A stretch of 64,000 nucleotides of DNA from Planctomycetota bacterium (GCA_028823345.1 JAPKBR010000015.1:1-64000); one strand, 5' to 3'; positions 36,140 through 44,565 are shown, counted from the first letter of the stretch. The notes: generated by a model not told the origin, from the sequence alone. Made by a program: numbers and translations.

Positions 36140-36838
36140 CTAGTGGCCTTCCGTTCGTGGACGAAAGAAGAGGAAGAGCATGACGAGCCCGATGAGCGTA
36201 AGGATTCCGCCGATCAAGGGGAGCAAGAAGGCGGACCCCGCGAGCCCAGGCTCCAAGACAGAGTACTCCCAATCCGACGGATCGTAATAGACGAGCACTG
36301 TCTCTCCCGCTGGGTAGCGCTTCACCACTTCATCATGGCCTTCACGCTGCGAGCTTCTACTGAAGAGGCCAGAGCCCAGTCTGCTCCCCTCAAATGACGC
36401 GCCCTCTACCACGTAGCTGTACTTTAACTCAGGCCAGTAGACTCTCGTCGTGCTTGTCCTCGTTCTACGTCGAGATCCGGTCCCCTGATGGTTTTGTTTC
36501 GTCTCCATACGGCTTTGGACTTCCGATGTGATCATCTCGCCACGCACGCTGGGCCAGTTCGCACTTTCCGCTCCCTTAGCGATGTTGAGGATTCCAAAAA
36601 CGGTGGCTGCACCGCCAATGATCGTGAACATAGGGCCCGCCAGCATGATGAAGGTCCCCCTGCTCCGAGTCCTGGAGTGATGGATGACAGAGCCCGAGTG
36701 CCCTGCTTGCGAAAGGGCCTTCCTCTTCAGCATAAAGAAGATGAAAACGGCTAGAACGCCAAGCGCCATGATTGCGAAGGGCGCCACCAAAAAAAGACTG
36801 ATTGCGAACGGCGCCACCGAATAAAGACTGATCGTCAT
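36140..36838 (-). CDS. DUF3592-type membrane protein
   Basis: The 232-residue protein has N-terminal hydrophobic segments, a middle membrane helix ('GTFIMLAGPMFTIIGGAATVFGIL') and a C-terminal one ('SAFLLPLIGGILTLIGLVMLFLFF'). Between them is a soluble part with the DUF3592 pattern 'ANWPSVRGEMITSEV...YWPELKYSYVVEGASFEGSRL...RYPAGETVLVYYDPSDWEYSVLEPG'. The family has no known biochemical role. Residues 3-22 hold two near-identical ten-residue repeats (SLYSVAPFAI / SLFLVAPFAI) encoded by a 30-bp tandem duplication, so the true start might be internal. The stop lies 9 bp from the convergent regulator. Confidence 0.8.
   Translation of the reverse strand: MTISLYSVAPFAISLFLVAPFAIMALGVLAVFIFFMLKRKALSQAGHSGSVIHHSRTRSRGTFIMLAGPMFTIIGGAATVFGILNIAKGAESANWPSVRGEMITSEVQSRMETKQNHQGTGSRRRTRTSTTRVYWPELKYSYVVEGASFEGSRLGSGLFSRSSQREGHDEVVKRYPAGETVLVYYDPSDWEYSVLEPGLAGSAFLLPLIGGILTLIGLVMLFLFFRPRTEGH
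36771..36830. repeat. 30-bp tandem duplication in the DUF3592 gene
   Basis: 36771-36800 and 36801-36830 are head-to-tail copies differing at three of 30 positions. They encode a repeated hydrophobic decapeptide at the protein's N-terminus, lengthening its first membrane segment. The frame is kept because the unit is a multiple of three. Confidence 0.85.
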
Positions 36839-36840
36839 GC

Positions 36841-36881
36841 TTTGAGTATGGCATGTGGGCGCTTTGGGTATGGAGTGTGGC
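36841..36881. repeat. Imperfect 22-bp tandem repeat upstream of the DUF3592 gene
   Basis: Two copies of a TTTGnGTATGGnnTGTGG unit stand side by side (36841-36862 and 36863-36881), immediately before the start codon of the minus-strand gene. They could be protein-binding half-sites or simple slippage products. Confidence 0.45.
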
Positions 36882-37062
36882 TAGCAAGAAGCGCTCTTCA
36901 GAGCGGGCAGGCCCTACCAAAGCCCTTAAACCTGCCACCGTGGCAGGGTGCCCATGTGCGCCCCCGGGTACCTGCCAATCTGGCGCAGCGGACGCTCCTC
37001 GTTTGGTTGCTGAATGGCTCTAAGTCCCTCTATTGAAAGGGTTTAGGCCCTCTTTCTCGCCC

Positions 37063-37078
37063 TGGCACGGGGTTTGAA
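37063..37078 (+). promoter_or_regulatory. Possible sigma-54 (-24/-12) promoter before dnaK
   Basis: TGGCACG-N4-TTGAA matches the sigma-54 consensus TGGCACG-N4-TTGCW at every listed position but one. The mismatch (GA for GC at -12) is at a normally invariant position, so the call is weak. Spacing would place the transcript start near 37090, about 33 bases before the dnaK ATG. Confidence 0.25.
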
Positions 37079-37080
37079 TA

Positions 37081-37112
37081 AGGAGGGGCGACCCCCGGTC
37101 CGTGCCGGGGTC
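37081..37112 (+). promoter_or_regulatory. AGGAGG followed by a hairpin in the dnaK leader
   Basis: A perfect AGGAGG (37081-37086) stands 36 bases before the dnaK ATG at 37123, too far for normal initiation. Between them GACCCC (37090-37095) pairs with GGGGTC (37107-37112), extended by a bulged CGG/CCG. Folding this hairpin would bring AGGAGG to about 13 bases from the ATG. Alternatively GTG 37102 could be used as a start. Confidence 0.4.
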
Positions 37113-37122
37113 CAACAACATC

Positions 37123-39027
37123 ATGAGCAACTCCAAGATCATCGGCATTGACCTGGGCACCACCAACTCGGTGGTCTCCGTCCTAGAAGGGGGCGAGCCT
37201 GTCGTCATCACTAACCTCGAAGGAAACCGTACCACGCCCAGCGTGGTGGCATTCACCCAGGACGGCCAGCGCCTCGTGGGCGCCGCCGCCAAGCGCCAAG
37301 CGGTGACCAACCCCACCCGCACCATCGCTTCCATCAAGCGCTTCATGGGCCGTCGGCACCACGAGGTCGCCCAGGAAGAAAAGTCCGTACCCTTCAAGTT
37401 AGTGGGTGGCCCCGAAGACCTGGTCAAGGTCGACATGGGCGACAAGCAGTACACACCCCCCGAGCTCAGCGCCCTGGTGCTTTCTTCCTTGAAGGAAGCC
37501 GCCGAGGCCTACTTGGGCGAGAAAGTCGAGCGCGCGGTGATCACCGTTCCCGCCTACTTCAACGACAGTCAGCGTCAGGCAACCAAAGACGCAGGCACCA
37601 TCGCCGGTTTGGTGGTGGAGCGCATCATCAACGAGCCCACCGCGGCCACCTTGGCCTTTGGTCTCGACAAGAAGAAAGAGGGCAAGGTCGCGGTCTATGA
37701 CCTGGGCGGCGGAACCTTTGACATCTCGGTGCTCGACATCGGTGATGGGGTCTTCGAAGTGTTGGCCACCAACGGTGACACCCACCTGGGCGGCGACGAC
37801 TTTGACGACATCCTGGTGAACTTCGTAGCCGACGGCTTCAAGCAAGAGCACGGAGTCGATCTGCGCGAGGACCCCATGGCTTTGCAGCGCCTCAAGGAGG
37901 CCTGCGAGAAGACCAAGTGCGAGTTGTCCTCGGCCACGGCCAGCGACATCAACTTGCCCTTCATCACGGCGGACGCCAGTGGCCCGAAGCACCTCACCTT
38001 GAACATCACCCGGGCCAAATTTGAGTCCCTGGTGGAGAACCTGGTGGAACGCTCCATGCTGCCGGTCAAGCAAGCCCTGAAGGACGCGGGTCTGAGCCCG
38101 AACGACGTGGACGATGTGCTGCTGGTGGGTGGTTCCACCCGCATGCCCATGGTGCAAAAGGCGGTCACCGATTACTTCGGCAAGGAACCCAACCGAGGGG
38201 TGAACCCCGATGAGGTGGTGGCCCTTGGGGCCGCGATCCAAGGCGGAGTCCTGGCGGGCGAGGTCAAGGGCGTGCAGCTCTTGGACGTGACGCCCCTTTC
38301 CCTGGGCATCGAGACCCTGGGAGGCGTGATGACCGCTCTCGTCGAGCGCAACACCACGATTCCCACCAGCAAGTCCCAGGTCTTTTCCACGGCCCAAGAC
38401 AACCAGCCCTCGGTGGACATCAAGGTCTTCCAAGGGGAGCGTGAATTCGCCAAGGACAACCGTCTGTTGGGGAACTTCGTTCTGTCTGATCTCCCCTCAG
38501 CCCAGCGCGGCACCCCGCAGATCGAGGTCTCCTTTGACCTGGACGCCAACGGCATCTTGCACGTCAAGGCCTTGGACAAGGGTACCGGCAAGGAGCAGTC
38601 CATCGAGATCGAAGCGAACTCCGGCCTGTCCGACGAGGAAGTGGAGCGCATGCACCAAGAGGCTGAAGCCAACAAGGAGGTCGATCAGGCCCGCCGCGAG
38701 TTGGTGGACCAGAAGAACCAAGCCGACCAGATTGTGCACGAAGCCAAGAAGCAAATGACCGAGCACGGTGACAAGCTTTCGGCCGAGGACAAAACTGAGG
38801 TTGAAGAGGCCATTGCGGATCTTGAGAAGCATGCCGCTGGCGAAGACAAAGCTGCCCTGGACGCATGCCTTGAAGCCTTCCATCAGAAGGCCATGAAGCT
38901 CGGCCAGGCTGTGCAGGAGGCCCAACAGGCTGAAGCTCAGGCTGCCGGTGCCGAAGGTGCCCCTAATGCGGAAGAGGGCAGTGGAGACGACGAGCCGGTG
39001 GACGCCGACTTCGAAGTCAAGAACTGA
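37123..39027 (+). CDS. dnaK: Molecular chaperone DnaK (Hsp70)
   Basis: The 634-residue ATP-driven chaperone prevents aggregation and refolds proteins with DnaJ and GrpE. The ATPase domain carries '[21 protein letters not shown]', '[21 protein letters not shown]' and '[15 protein letters not shown]'. The substrate domain follows ('[19 protein letters not shown]', '[19 protein letters not shown]'), then the helical lid and a C-terminal tail '[12 protein letters not shown]' typical of bacterial DnaK. ATG 37123 gives the usual N-terminus; a GTG seven codons upstream is in frame. No dnaJ, grpE or CIRCE-type inverted repeat was seen next to it. A strong hairpin follows the stop. Confidence 0.97.
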   Translation: MSNSKIIGIDLGTTNSVVSVLEGGEPVVITNLEGNRTTPSVVAFTQDGQRLVGAAAKRQAVTNPTRTIASIKRFMGRRHHEVAQEEKSVPFKLVGGPEDLVKVDMGDKQYTPPELSALVLSSLKEAAEAYLGEKVERAVITVPAYFNDSQRQATKDAGTIAGLVVERIINEPTAATLAFGLDKKKEGKVAVYDLGGGTFDISVLDIGDGVFEVLATNGDTHLGGDDFDDILVNFVADGFKQEHGVDLREDPMALQRLKEACEKTKCELSSATASDINLPFITADASGPKHLTLNITRAKFESLVENLVERSMLPVKQALKDAGLSPNDVDDVLLVGGSTRMPMVQKAVTDYFGKEPNRGVNPDEVVALGAAIQGGVLAGEVKGVQLLDVTPLSLGIETLGGVMTALVERNTTIPTSKSQVFSTAQDNQPSVDIKVFQGEREFAKDNRLLGNFVLSDLPSAQRGTPQIEVSFDLDANGILHVKALDKGTGKEQSIEIEANSGLSDEEVERMHQEAEANKEVDQARRELVDQKNQADQIVHEAKKQMTEHGDKLSAEDKTEVEEAIADLEKHAAGEDKAALDACLEAFHQKAMKLGQAVQEAQQAEAQAAGAEGAPNAEEGSGDDEPVDADFEVKN

Positions 39028-39081
39028 CGCCTTTTCAATTGGTCAGGATCTTTCCCAGCGAAAGGTTCAGACCCTAATCAA

Positions 39082-39120
39082 GCGCCGGCCGCGTCCCGTA
39101 AACAGGGCAGCGGCCGGCGC
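39082..39120. terminator. Strong hairpin after dnaK
   Basis: GCGCCGGCCGC (39082-39092) pairs perfectly with GCGGCCGGCGC (39110-39120), and an inner CCC/GGG pair extends it. It lies 54 bp after the dnaK stop and 35 bp before the end of the convergent small gene, so it may stop both. There is no T-run. Confidence 0.65.
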
Positions 39121-39155
39121 GCGGTGAGGGCAGGGGTGCCCGTAGACCTGATCGG

Positions 39156-39365
39156 TTAGCAGATCCAGCGCAACTCTTCAAAGGGCATGCAACTTGGCTG
39201 CCGCGGAATTTCCCGTGAGCTGCGGAAGGGGCCCATGGACGTGGGCCATTCCTGCAGGTGGGTGGGGAAGGGCGGCGCGGGCAGTTGGCCCGTGTGGCTC
39301 AGGGTGAACGCCAGCATGAGGGCGGGTGCCACAAAGGCCGAGAAAATTAAGATGGCTACAGTCAT
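39156..39365 (-). CDS. Small single-helix membrane protein (69 aa), unknown
   Basis: The 69-residue frame starts at ATG 39365, preceded by GGAGGT eight bases upstream, one of the best ribosome-binding sites in the window. Residues 1-22 ('MTVAILIFSAFVAPALMLAF') form a membrane helix. The rest is Pro-rich and ends in 'PFEELRWIC' before TAA. The same frame is open further upstream (to 39779), but that part runs antisense into the sulfatase gene and is not plausible protein. No family was recognised. It is oriented towards dnaK, downstream of the sulfatase gene. Confidence 0.5.
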   Translation of the reverse strand: MTVAILIFSAFVAPALMLAFTLSHTGQLPAPPFPTHLQEWPTSMGPFRSSREIPRQPSCMPFEELRWIC

Positions 39366-39576
39366 GTGAATTACCTCCACCAGCACATCCGCTCGGGTCA
39401 GAGGGGTAGGGGGCGGAAAAGTCCGAAATCCCGGCGGGGAGCGTCCCTGGAGCCCTGGAGGCCCTTTGTTTATGCGCCGAGGGACTTCACAGGGCCTTTT
39501 TGAGGTCTCGGGAGGGCGCTCCCTTCGGGACCATGGCGTCGTAGGCGGGAAACCAGTTCTAGACTTCGGAAAGAGC

Positions 39577-40953
39577 CTAAAACGGGCTTTGCCCGACCGC
39601 TTGGGCCGGCTTGGTGGGGTCGAAGGCCATGGCCTCCACTGCACGGGTCGGGCGTGCCTCGGCGGTGATGGTGGCGTCCATCTCCCTGGCAAGGGTTCCG
39701 AGCTCGGCAACCAACTCGGCGTTCTGTCCCGCGACGTTCCACTGCTCGGAGACGTCGTGCTCAAGGTGGAAGAGTTCACCCTTTGCGAGCAGCAGCTTCC
39801 ATGGTCCCCGGCGGATACCCGCTAGGTCACCCTTGGAGGTGTAGTACAGGAAGTGCTCGGTGGGGGAGGTCGCACCGGGGGCTCCGGTGAGCAGGTCGCT
39901 TACATCGTGCCCGTCGAGGATCTCCCCGGGCAGGGGCGCGCCCGCGAAGGCGGCCACGGTCGGGAGTATGTCCATGGTGGTGGCTACATCACGCACAACC
40001 TGGCCCGCGGGAATCGTCCCGGGCCAGGAGACCACACATGGCACACGCTGACCGCCCTCCCAGTTGCTGCCCTTCCCGCCGCGAAGGAGACCGGCCGAGC
40101 CGCCGTCGCGCTTGAACGGCAGCCAAGGGCCGTTGTCGGTGGTGAACAGGAACAGGGTGTCGTTGGTCAGGCCATGGCGCTCTAGCGCAGCAGCCAGCTG
40201 GCCCACGCTCCAGTCGATCTCCTCGATGACGTCACCGTATAGGCCCCGTGGGCTGTTGCCCTCGAACTCGGCCGAGGCATAGAGGGGGATGTGAGGCATC
40301 GAGTGGGGGACGTAGACGAAGAACGGCTCCTCTGCGTGGGCGTCGATGAAGTCCACGGCGGCCTCGGTCGCACGGCGGGTGAGGAGGCGCTGATCAGGCT
40401 CCCACTCAACCACCTCGGACTGCTCCATCCAGGGGAGGCGGTACTTGTACTTGGTGTCCGGCCCGCGGTGGATTTGGGCCATGTCGTTGGAGTAGGGCAC
40501 CCCCGCGAACACGTCGAACCCCTGGTCGGTGGGCAGGAGCCCGGGGCGGTGGCCGAGGTGCCACTTGCCGAAGCAGCCGGTCGCGTAGCCCTCTCCGCGC
40601 AGGAGGTCGGCCAGGGTGACCTCGTCCGTGTGCAGCCCGTAGTCGTAGCCCGGGAAGATCACGTGCTTGTGCATCCCGACGCGCTTGGGGTAGCAGCCCG
40701 TGAGGAGCGCCGCGCGGGATGGAGAGCACACCGGACTCGCCACGTAGAACTGGGTCAGCTTCGTGCCCCCTGCCGCGAGGGCATCCACGTGCGGGGTGTG
40801 GATGGTGGGGTGCCCGTAGCAGGACAGGTCCCCGTAGCCCTGGTCGTCGGTGAACACCAAAACAATGTTCGGCGGTCGCGAGGCATCACGAGCCGTGGGC
40901 ACGGCCTGGCAGCCGAGGATGGCGAGAAGCGTGAGGAGGATGGGGCGGTGCAT
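39577..40953 (-). CDS. Formylglycine-dependent sulfatase (lipoprotein)
   Basis: The 458-residue type I sulfatase hydrolyses sulfate esters. A short signal ends in the lipobox-like 'LAILGC' (Cys15). The first metal aspartates are in 'NIVLVFTDDQGYGDLSCYG' (about 36-37). The active-site motif 'CSPSRAALLTGCYPKRVGMH' has Cys76, to be converted to formylglycine. 'GKWHLGH' provides Lys and His, and 'LFTTDNGPW' the distal Asp-Asn. All catalytic residues are intact, unlike the sulfatase-superfamily protein at 2905-4422. Third codon positions look more strictly G or C than in neighbouring genes, which may hint at a separate history. The likely substrate class is a sulfated polysaccharide; the exact sugar is unknown. 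Confidence 0.93.
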   Translation of the reverse strand: MHRPILLTLLAILGCQAVPTARDASRPPNIVLVFTDDQGYGDLSCYGHPTIHTPHVDALAAGGTKLTQFYVASPVCSPSRAALLTGCYPKRVGMHKHVIFPGYDYGLHTDEVTLADLLRGEGYATGCFGKWHLGHRPGLLPTDQGFDVFAGVPYSNDMAQIHRGPDTKYKYRLPWMEQSEVVEWEPDQRLLTRRATEAAVDFIDAHAEEPFFVYVPHSMPHIPLYASAEFEGNSPRGLYGDVIEEIDWSVGQLAAALERHGLTNDTLFLFTTDNGPWLPFKRDGGSAGLLRGGKGSNWEGGQRVPCVVSWPGTIPAGQVVRDVATTMDILPTVAAFAGAPLPGEILDGHDVSDLLTGAPGATSPTEHFLYYTSKGDLAGIRRGPWKLLLAKGELFHLEHDVSEQWNVAGQNAELVAELGTLAREMDATITAEARPTRAVEAMAFDPTKPAQAVGQSPF

Positions 40954-41097
40954 GTGGCCCAGGGTAAGGCCCCCGCCCTGGGTCAGGGCTGGAATTCGAT
41001 GATCAGTGGGAGAGCGTCCGTACCGGCGTCCAGGAACGAGCGTGCCCGGTGCTTTCCAGGTGGATGTGGGCGTGGGCGTGCCCCGACGAGCCTGGCC

Positions 41098-42183
41098 CTA
41101 GACCCTTAGGAACCAAGCACGTCGATAGAGCAGCAGGAGCAGCAGCCAAAGCGTGGTCAGCGCCAATACAAGGGAGGTGACTCCCGGCGCCACGCCCAGG
41201 GCCCGAGGGATGGATTCGAAATCGAACATTCCTTTGAGCAGGTAGGCGGTGATTGGATTCGCGCCGATTACAACTAAGGGGAAAATCCAGCTGGGATGCT
41301 TGGGGCCGTCCAGCCAATAGCTCGCAACCCCGAGCAACCAAGCGCTCATCCCGGCACACAACAGGGCAAAGGACGAAGTCCAAAGGTTCTTGTTGATCGG
41401 AAAGACCTGGTGCCAAAGGCAGGCGAGGCCCACCGCTAAAATGCCCCCCAGGATCAACTTCATTGCACGCAGGCGATGGGACCCGGCCTGGTCCAAGAGG
41501 ACTCGACCGGCACACACACCAAGGAGCGCGGTGCCAATCGCGGGCAAGATTCCCAATATGCCTTCCGGGTCCCGGTCGCCACGGTGCAGCCGTCCCGGCA
41601 GCCATTGTTGATCGACCCAATCGGTCAGGCTGTGCCCGGGTGCTAGATCTCCCGCGCCAAAGGTGGGGACCGGCACCCAAGTCAACAAACCCCAGTAGCC
41701 CATGAGAACCGTCACAATCAGGCCCACTTGCATTCGACGGCTCAAGTAGATCACCGCCAGGGCGGCACCCAACCAAGCTAGCCCGATGCGACCGAGAACG
41801 CTGGCGTAGCGCAGGTCCCCACCGTTCCAGCGACCGATGTTGTTGTAGAGAATCCCCAGGCACACCAGGATTAGGGCGCGGCGTACAGCCGTGAGGGCCA
41901 GGGACTTTTTAGGTGCTCCATTCTGTAGGCGCCGTTCCACCGAAAGGGGCAAGCTTACGCCGGAGAGAAACAGGAAGAGGGGGAAGACTAAGTCATAGAG
42001 CCGGAACCCATGCCAGTCCGTGTGCTCCAATTGCTGCGCCCAACCCGTGAGAATCTCCCCTCCAAAAGTCTCATGCAGCTGGCGGATAATTGCGCCGCCG
42101 CCGATGATCACCAGCATGTCGAGGCCCCTGAGGGCATCGATAGACACCAACCGAGGAGCTCTTTTGGGCTCGCCTTCGCTCAT
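41098..42183 (-). CDS. Heparan-alpha-glucosaminide N-acetyltransferase-like membrane protein (DUF5009/NagX type)
   Basis: The 361-residue protein has about ten membrane helices. The N-terminal signature 'RLVSIDALRGLDMLVIIGGGAI', followed by 'WHGFRLYDLVFPLFLFLSGVSLPLSV', is typical of the family that includes human HGSNAT and bacterial NagX-like proteins. These transfer acetyl groups across membranes to amino sugars. The conserved His-Gly-Phe, Asp and 'FPLFLFLSG' elements are visible; 'VVIGANPITAYLL' near the end also fits. ATG 42183 is used, not the upstream in-frame start inside the neighbouring gene. It follows the PIG-L deacetylase by two bases, so deacetylation and re-acetylation of an amino sugar may be linked. 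Confidence 0.82.
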   Translation of the reverse strand: MSEGEPKRAPRLVSIDALRGLDMLVIIGGGAIIRQLHETFGGEILTGWAQQLEHTDWHGFRLYDLVFPLFLFLSGVSLPLSVERRLQNGAPKKSLALTAVRRALILVCLGILYNNIGRWNGGDLRYASVLGRIGLAWLGAALAVIYLSRRMQVGLIVTVLMGYWGLLTWVPVPTFGAGDLAPGHSLTDWVDQQWLPGRLHRGDRDPEGILGILPAIGTALLGVCAGRVLLDQAGSHRLRAMKLILGGILAVGLACLWHQVFPINKNLWTSSFALLCAGMSAWLLGVASYWLDGPKHPSWIFPLVVIGANPITAYLLKGMFDFESIPRALGVAPGVTSLVLALTTLWLLLLLLYRRAWFLRV

Positions 42184-42185
42184 GG

Positions 42186-43169
42186 TTAGTCCTTCTGCCC
42201 TTTGGTCCAGCGCGCGTTGGTGCCAGCGCTCTCTGTGTAGTCGGGGACTTGAAAGGTTGGCTTGCTCAGCAGGTCTAGCCAAGCCCGTGCTCGCTGGGTG
42301 GCGCCCGGAGGAGAAGCGGCCAGGACCCAGTAGTCTTCAACGTCGTAGGTACCGACCATCATTTGGAGGGTGCCCTGGGATCGGTGTTCGGCCATGGACC
42401 ACAGGATTGGGATCGTGTAATCCAGGCGTCCCCGGTGTCCGAAGCGTGTGCGGCGGCTGAAGCTAAAGGGGCCGGCTGACACTCGGGTTAACTGTTTGTG
42501 CGCCAGGCCCTCAGGGGGTTTTGGCTCTTCTTCCTGGAGCCGGCCGGTGGGCACCAAGAGGACTGGCCTTAGATCTTTTGGCAGGTCGGCAATCGCCTGG
42601 GCCGCCAGCAAGGTCGCCGCTTGGTGGTGGGCGTGGGTCGTGCTGGAGGGGGCGAGGGTCAAGAGCAGGTCATAGCGTCCCCGGTAGAGCTGATCCCTCA
42701 AGAATTCACGGATGAGTTCCAGGTCCCAAGGGCCTTCTCCTTCGATGAGCACTTCCCCAAGGTCGGTGGTGTAGCGGTGGTCTTGCTCACCAAGCATCAG
42801 GAGGTCGTGGACCCCTAGCCAGCCAAGAGCACGGGAGAGTTCCGCTTCCCGAATGCGCGGCAGGTGTTCGCGTCCCACCTCTTCCCGGGTCAGATCCAAA
42901 CCGTGCTCACGCTGGGCCAGGGTTGAGTACTTGAAGCCGCCTTCTCCATTCGTGATGCAGATCACATCCACGAGGCTGCCGTGCTCCACTGCGCTGGCAA
43001 AGAGCGCACCGGCAAAGGCTGATTCGTCATCCGGATGGGCGATCACAGCCAGGATGCGCGGTCCCGCGCCTTCCTGGCTGGCGCCGATGGAGATGCGTTT
43101 AGGGTAGGGCCGAAGTGGGGCGCAGGCGCAGCAGCAAAAGGCCGCAAGCAGGAGGGTGTATAGTTTCAT
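42186..43169 (-). CDS. PIG-L family N-deacetylase (lipoprotein)
   Basis: The 327-residue protein is related to GlcNAc-PI de-N-acetylase and other zinc deacetylases acting on N-acetyl-sugars. The signal peptide ends in a Cys-rich 'FCCCACAP', a likely lipid anchor. The zinc motif 'VIAHPDDESAFAGALFASA' (HPDDE about 45-49) and the third zinc ligand in 'STTHAHHQAATLLAAQ' are intact. 'HDLLMLGEQDHRY' fits the family too. The ATG overlaps the GntR regulator's stop (ATGA), and the acetyltransferase-like gene follows two bases after its own stop. The three genes form one operon. Confidence 0.88.
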   Translation of the reverse strand: MKLYTLLLAAFCCCACAPLRPYPKRISIGASQEGAGPRILAVIAHPDDESAFAGALFASAVEHGSLVDVICITNGEGGFKYSTLAQREHGLDLTREEVGREHLPRIREAELSRALGWLGVHDLLMLGEQDHRYTTDLGEVLIEGEGPWDLELIREFLRDQLYRGRYDLLLTLAPSSTTHAHHQAATLLAAQAIADLPKDLRPVLLVPTGRLQEEEPKPPEGLAHKQLTRVSAGPFSFSRRTRFGHRGRLDYTIPILWSMAEHRSQGTLQMMVGTYDVEDYWVLAASPPGATQRARAWLDLLSKPTFQVPDYTESAGTNARWTKGQKD

Positions 43170-43927
43170 GGGGTCCGGGGATATTCCTCTTCTTCTCGCG
43201 CTTGGCGGTCGTACCAGGCCAAGAGGTGTGTTCTGGCAGTAGCGAGGTGCTGCAGCATCCAGACCTTTGCACCATCGGAGTCACCCCGTTCCAGGTGTTG
43301 CACGAGGGTCAAGTGCTCGCGCCATGTGGTGGCGGCGGTGCGCAGGTTGAGGATGCCGTGGCCCGCACGCTGGGGTCCAAAGAGAAGGGCCATCAACTGC
43401 AGTTCTCCCGCGATGCGCATCAACCAAATGTTGTCCGCTGCCTGCAAGATCAAGCCATGGAAGGCTTCTTCCAGCTCAATCCAGTGGTGCCATTGGTCCG
43501 GGGTGGCCGTATGGTCGGGGGAGTCCCGAATTTCCCGTGCTAGGTCGTGGAATCGGTCACACAATCGGTGGGCTTGGCCCAACTCTTCTGAGGTCATGTG
43601 CTCGGCCGCTCGTGCTGCGGCGAAGGGCTCCAGGGTTTCGCGCAAGTCGAACAGTTGTTCGAGTTCTTTTCGGTCGATGCGGCGCACATAGGCCCCAGCG
43701 CCGCGGATGTACTCCACCAACCCCTCGGAAGCCAATTGGTTGATCGCTTCGCGCACCGGGGTGAAGCTGATGCCGATTTCCGCGGCCAGGGTCCGGTTCA
43801 CTAGCCGGTGTCCAGGCAGCAGTTCCCCGCGCCCGAGTTTGGCTCGGATGGCACGGTAGGCCTTTTCGGTCAGGGTTTTGCGGAGAGGATGATCCAAGGT
43901 TCTATTCTGGCATGTCTGGGGGGGCAT
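43166..43927 (-). CDS. GntR-family transcriptional regulator (FCD/FadR subfamily)
   Basis: The 253-residue protein has an N-terminal winged HTH ('EKAYRAIRAKLGRGELLPGHRLVNRTLAAEIGISFTPVREAINQLASEGLVEYIRGAGAYVRRI') and a helical FCD effector domain ('LFDLRETLEPFAAARAAEHMT', later 'FHGLILQAADNIWLMRI' and 'HLTLVQHLERGD'). Such proteins bind a small acid, sugar acid or metal-bound ligand and usually repress their own operon. It is first in the operon with the PIG-L deacetylase and the acetyltransferase-like protein, so it probably controls them. ATG 43927 is the best start. A terminator hairpin from the gene upstream ends a few bases before this start, leaving very little room for a separate promoter. 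Confidence 0.9.
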   Translation of the reverse strand: MPPQTCQNRTLDHPLRKTLTEKAYRAIRAKLGRGELLPGHRLVNRTLAAEIGISFTPVREAINQLASEGLVEYIRGAGAYVRRIDRKELEQLFDLRETLEPFAAARAAEHMTSEELGQAHRLCDRFHDLAREIRDSPDHTATPDQWHHWIELEEAFHGLILQAADNIWLMRIAGELQLMALLFGPQRAGHGILNLRTAATTWREHLTLVQHLERGDSDGAKVWMLQHLATARTHLLAWYDRQAREEEEYPRTP

Positions 43928-43933
43928 GCAAAA

Positions 43934-43966
43934 CCCCGCTGCCCCCGGGATCCGGGGGCAGCGGGG
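43934..43966 (-). terminator. Intrinsic terminator-like hairpin, copy A
   Basis: A perfect 15-bp stem (43934-43948 with 43952-43966) has a three-base loop, GAT. Read on the minus strand it is followed by TTTT, as in a rho-independent terminator. It ends transcription from the broken selenoprotein copy just before the GntR gene. The same hairpin recurs at 52020-52052. Confidence 0.75.
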
Positions 43967-44013
43967 CTGCGGGCAAGAGGTCCTTAGGACCGGGTTCATG
44001 CCCCGAGCTGGGT

Positions 44014-44565
44014 TCAGCGGTTGCCTGCTTCGAGGGCTTTTTCCGCCAGGGGAACAAGTTCCTTGAGGGCCTCGTCGAGGAGATCCCCGCGCAGGGGGTC
44101 CTTATACCGAATGACCCCTTCATGGTCGATCAGGTAAAGGGTCGGCCAACCACTGACGTTCCACTGGGTGGAAATCGGTCCACGGGTGCTGCCGTCGTTC
44201 CAGAAGGAGCGCCAGGTGATCGATTCTTCAATGATGCGTTCTTTTAGGACCTCGCGGTCCTTGTCAGAGTTGACTCCAATGATGGCAAAGGGACGTGAAG
44301 CATATTCACTCACGAGCGACCGCTCGTGTGGGTACATAGCCCGGCAGGGGCCTCACCAGTCGCCCCAAAAGTCCAGCAAGATCACCTTGCCTCGATAGTC
44401 GGACAGCTTGAAGACGACCCCGTCCACGTCCTCGTTCTCGATTTCGGGTACGGTCATGCTGATTTGCAAGTTCCGCATGACGTAGAGCTCGCCCGTGGCT
44501 TTCTTGCTCAATTCCAAACGGCCGTCATAGTGGGTGACATCGCTGTAGTCAGCGATGACTTTTTC
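44014..44565 (-). pseudogene. 5'-truncated copy of the selenocysteine thioredoxin-like gene
   Basis: This is the C-terminal half of the protein encoded at 52100-53212. Reading on the minus strand, 'KVIADYSDVTHYDGRLELSKKATG' leads to 'LLDFWGDW', then TGA at 44353-44355, then 'GPCRAMYPHERSL' and on to the normal end 'AEKALEAGNR'. The first 185 or so codons, including the signal peptide, are missing. Upstream of 44565 the frame runs antisense into an unrelated remnant, so no proper start exists. The TGA and the hairpin after it are kept exactly as in the intact copy. It is probably not expressed as a functional protein. Confidence 0.85.
44311..44328 (-). promoter_or_regulatory. SECIS-like hairpin, copy A
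   Basis: The minus strand reads CACGAGC-GGTC-GCTCGTG, a 7-bp perfect stem with a GGUC loop, starting 24 nt after the in-frame TGA (44353-44355). It is identical to the hairpin at 52397-52414. It lies in the truncated copy, so it probably has no function there. Confidence 0.55.

Larger units (their letters stand above)
43934..44565. repeat. 632-bp direct repeat, copy A
   Basis: It matches 52020-52651 in the same orientation with a constant offset of 8086. The stretch 44048-44412 was read as identical to 52134-52498 (365 bp). The flanks differ at roughly one base in ten. The repeat covers the terminator hairpin, the thioredoxin domain with its in-frame TGA and about 70 codons upstream of the TGA. 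Homology stops sharply at 44565. Confidence 0.9.

Noticed and set aside
36882-37122. CIRCE or sigma-32 control of dnaK
   Set aside because: No TTAGCACTC-N9-GAGTGCTAA repeat, and no CTTGAA/CCCAT pair at proper spacing.
39366-39779. N-terminal extension of the 69-residue protein to 207 residues
   Set aside because: The extension runs antisense through the sulfatase 3' end, is low-complexity, and bypasses the strong ribosome-binding site at ATG 39365.
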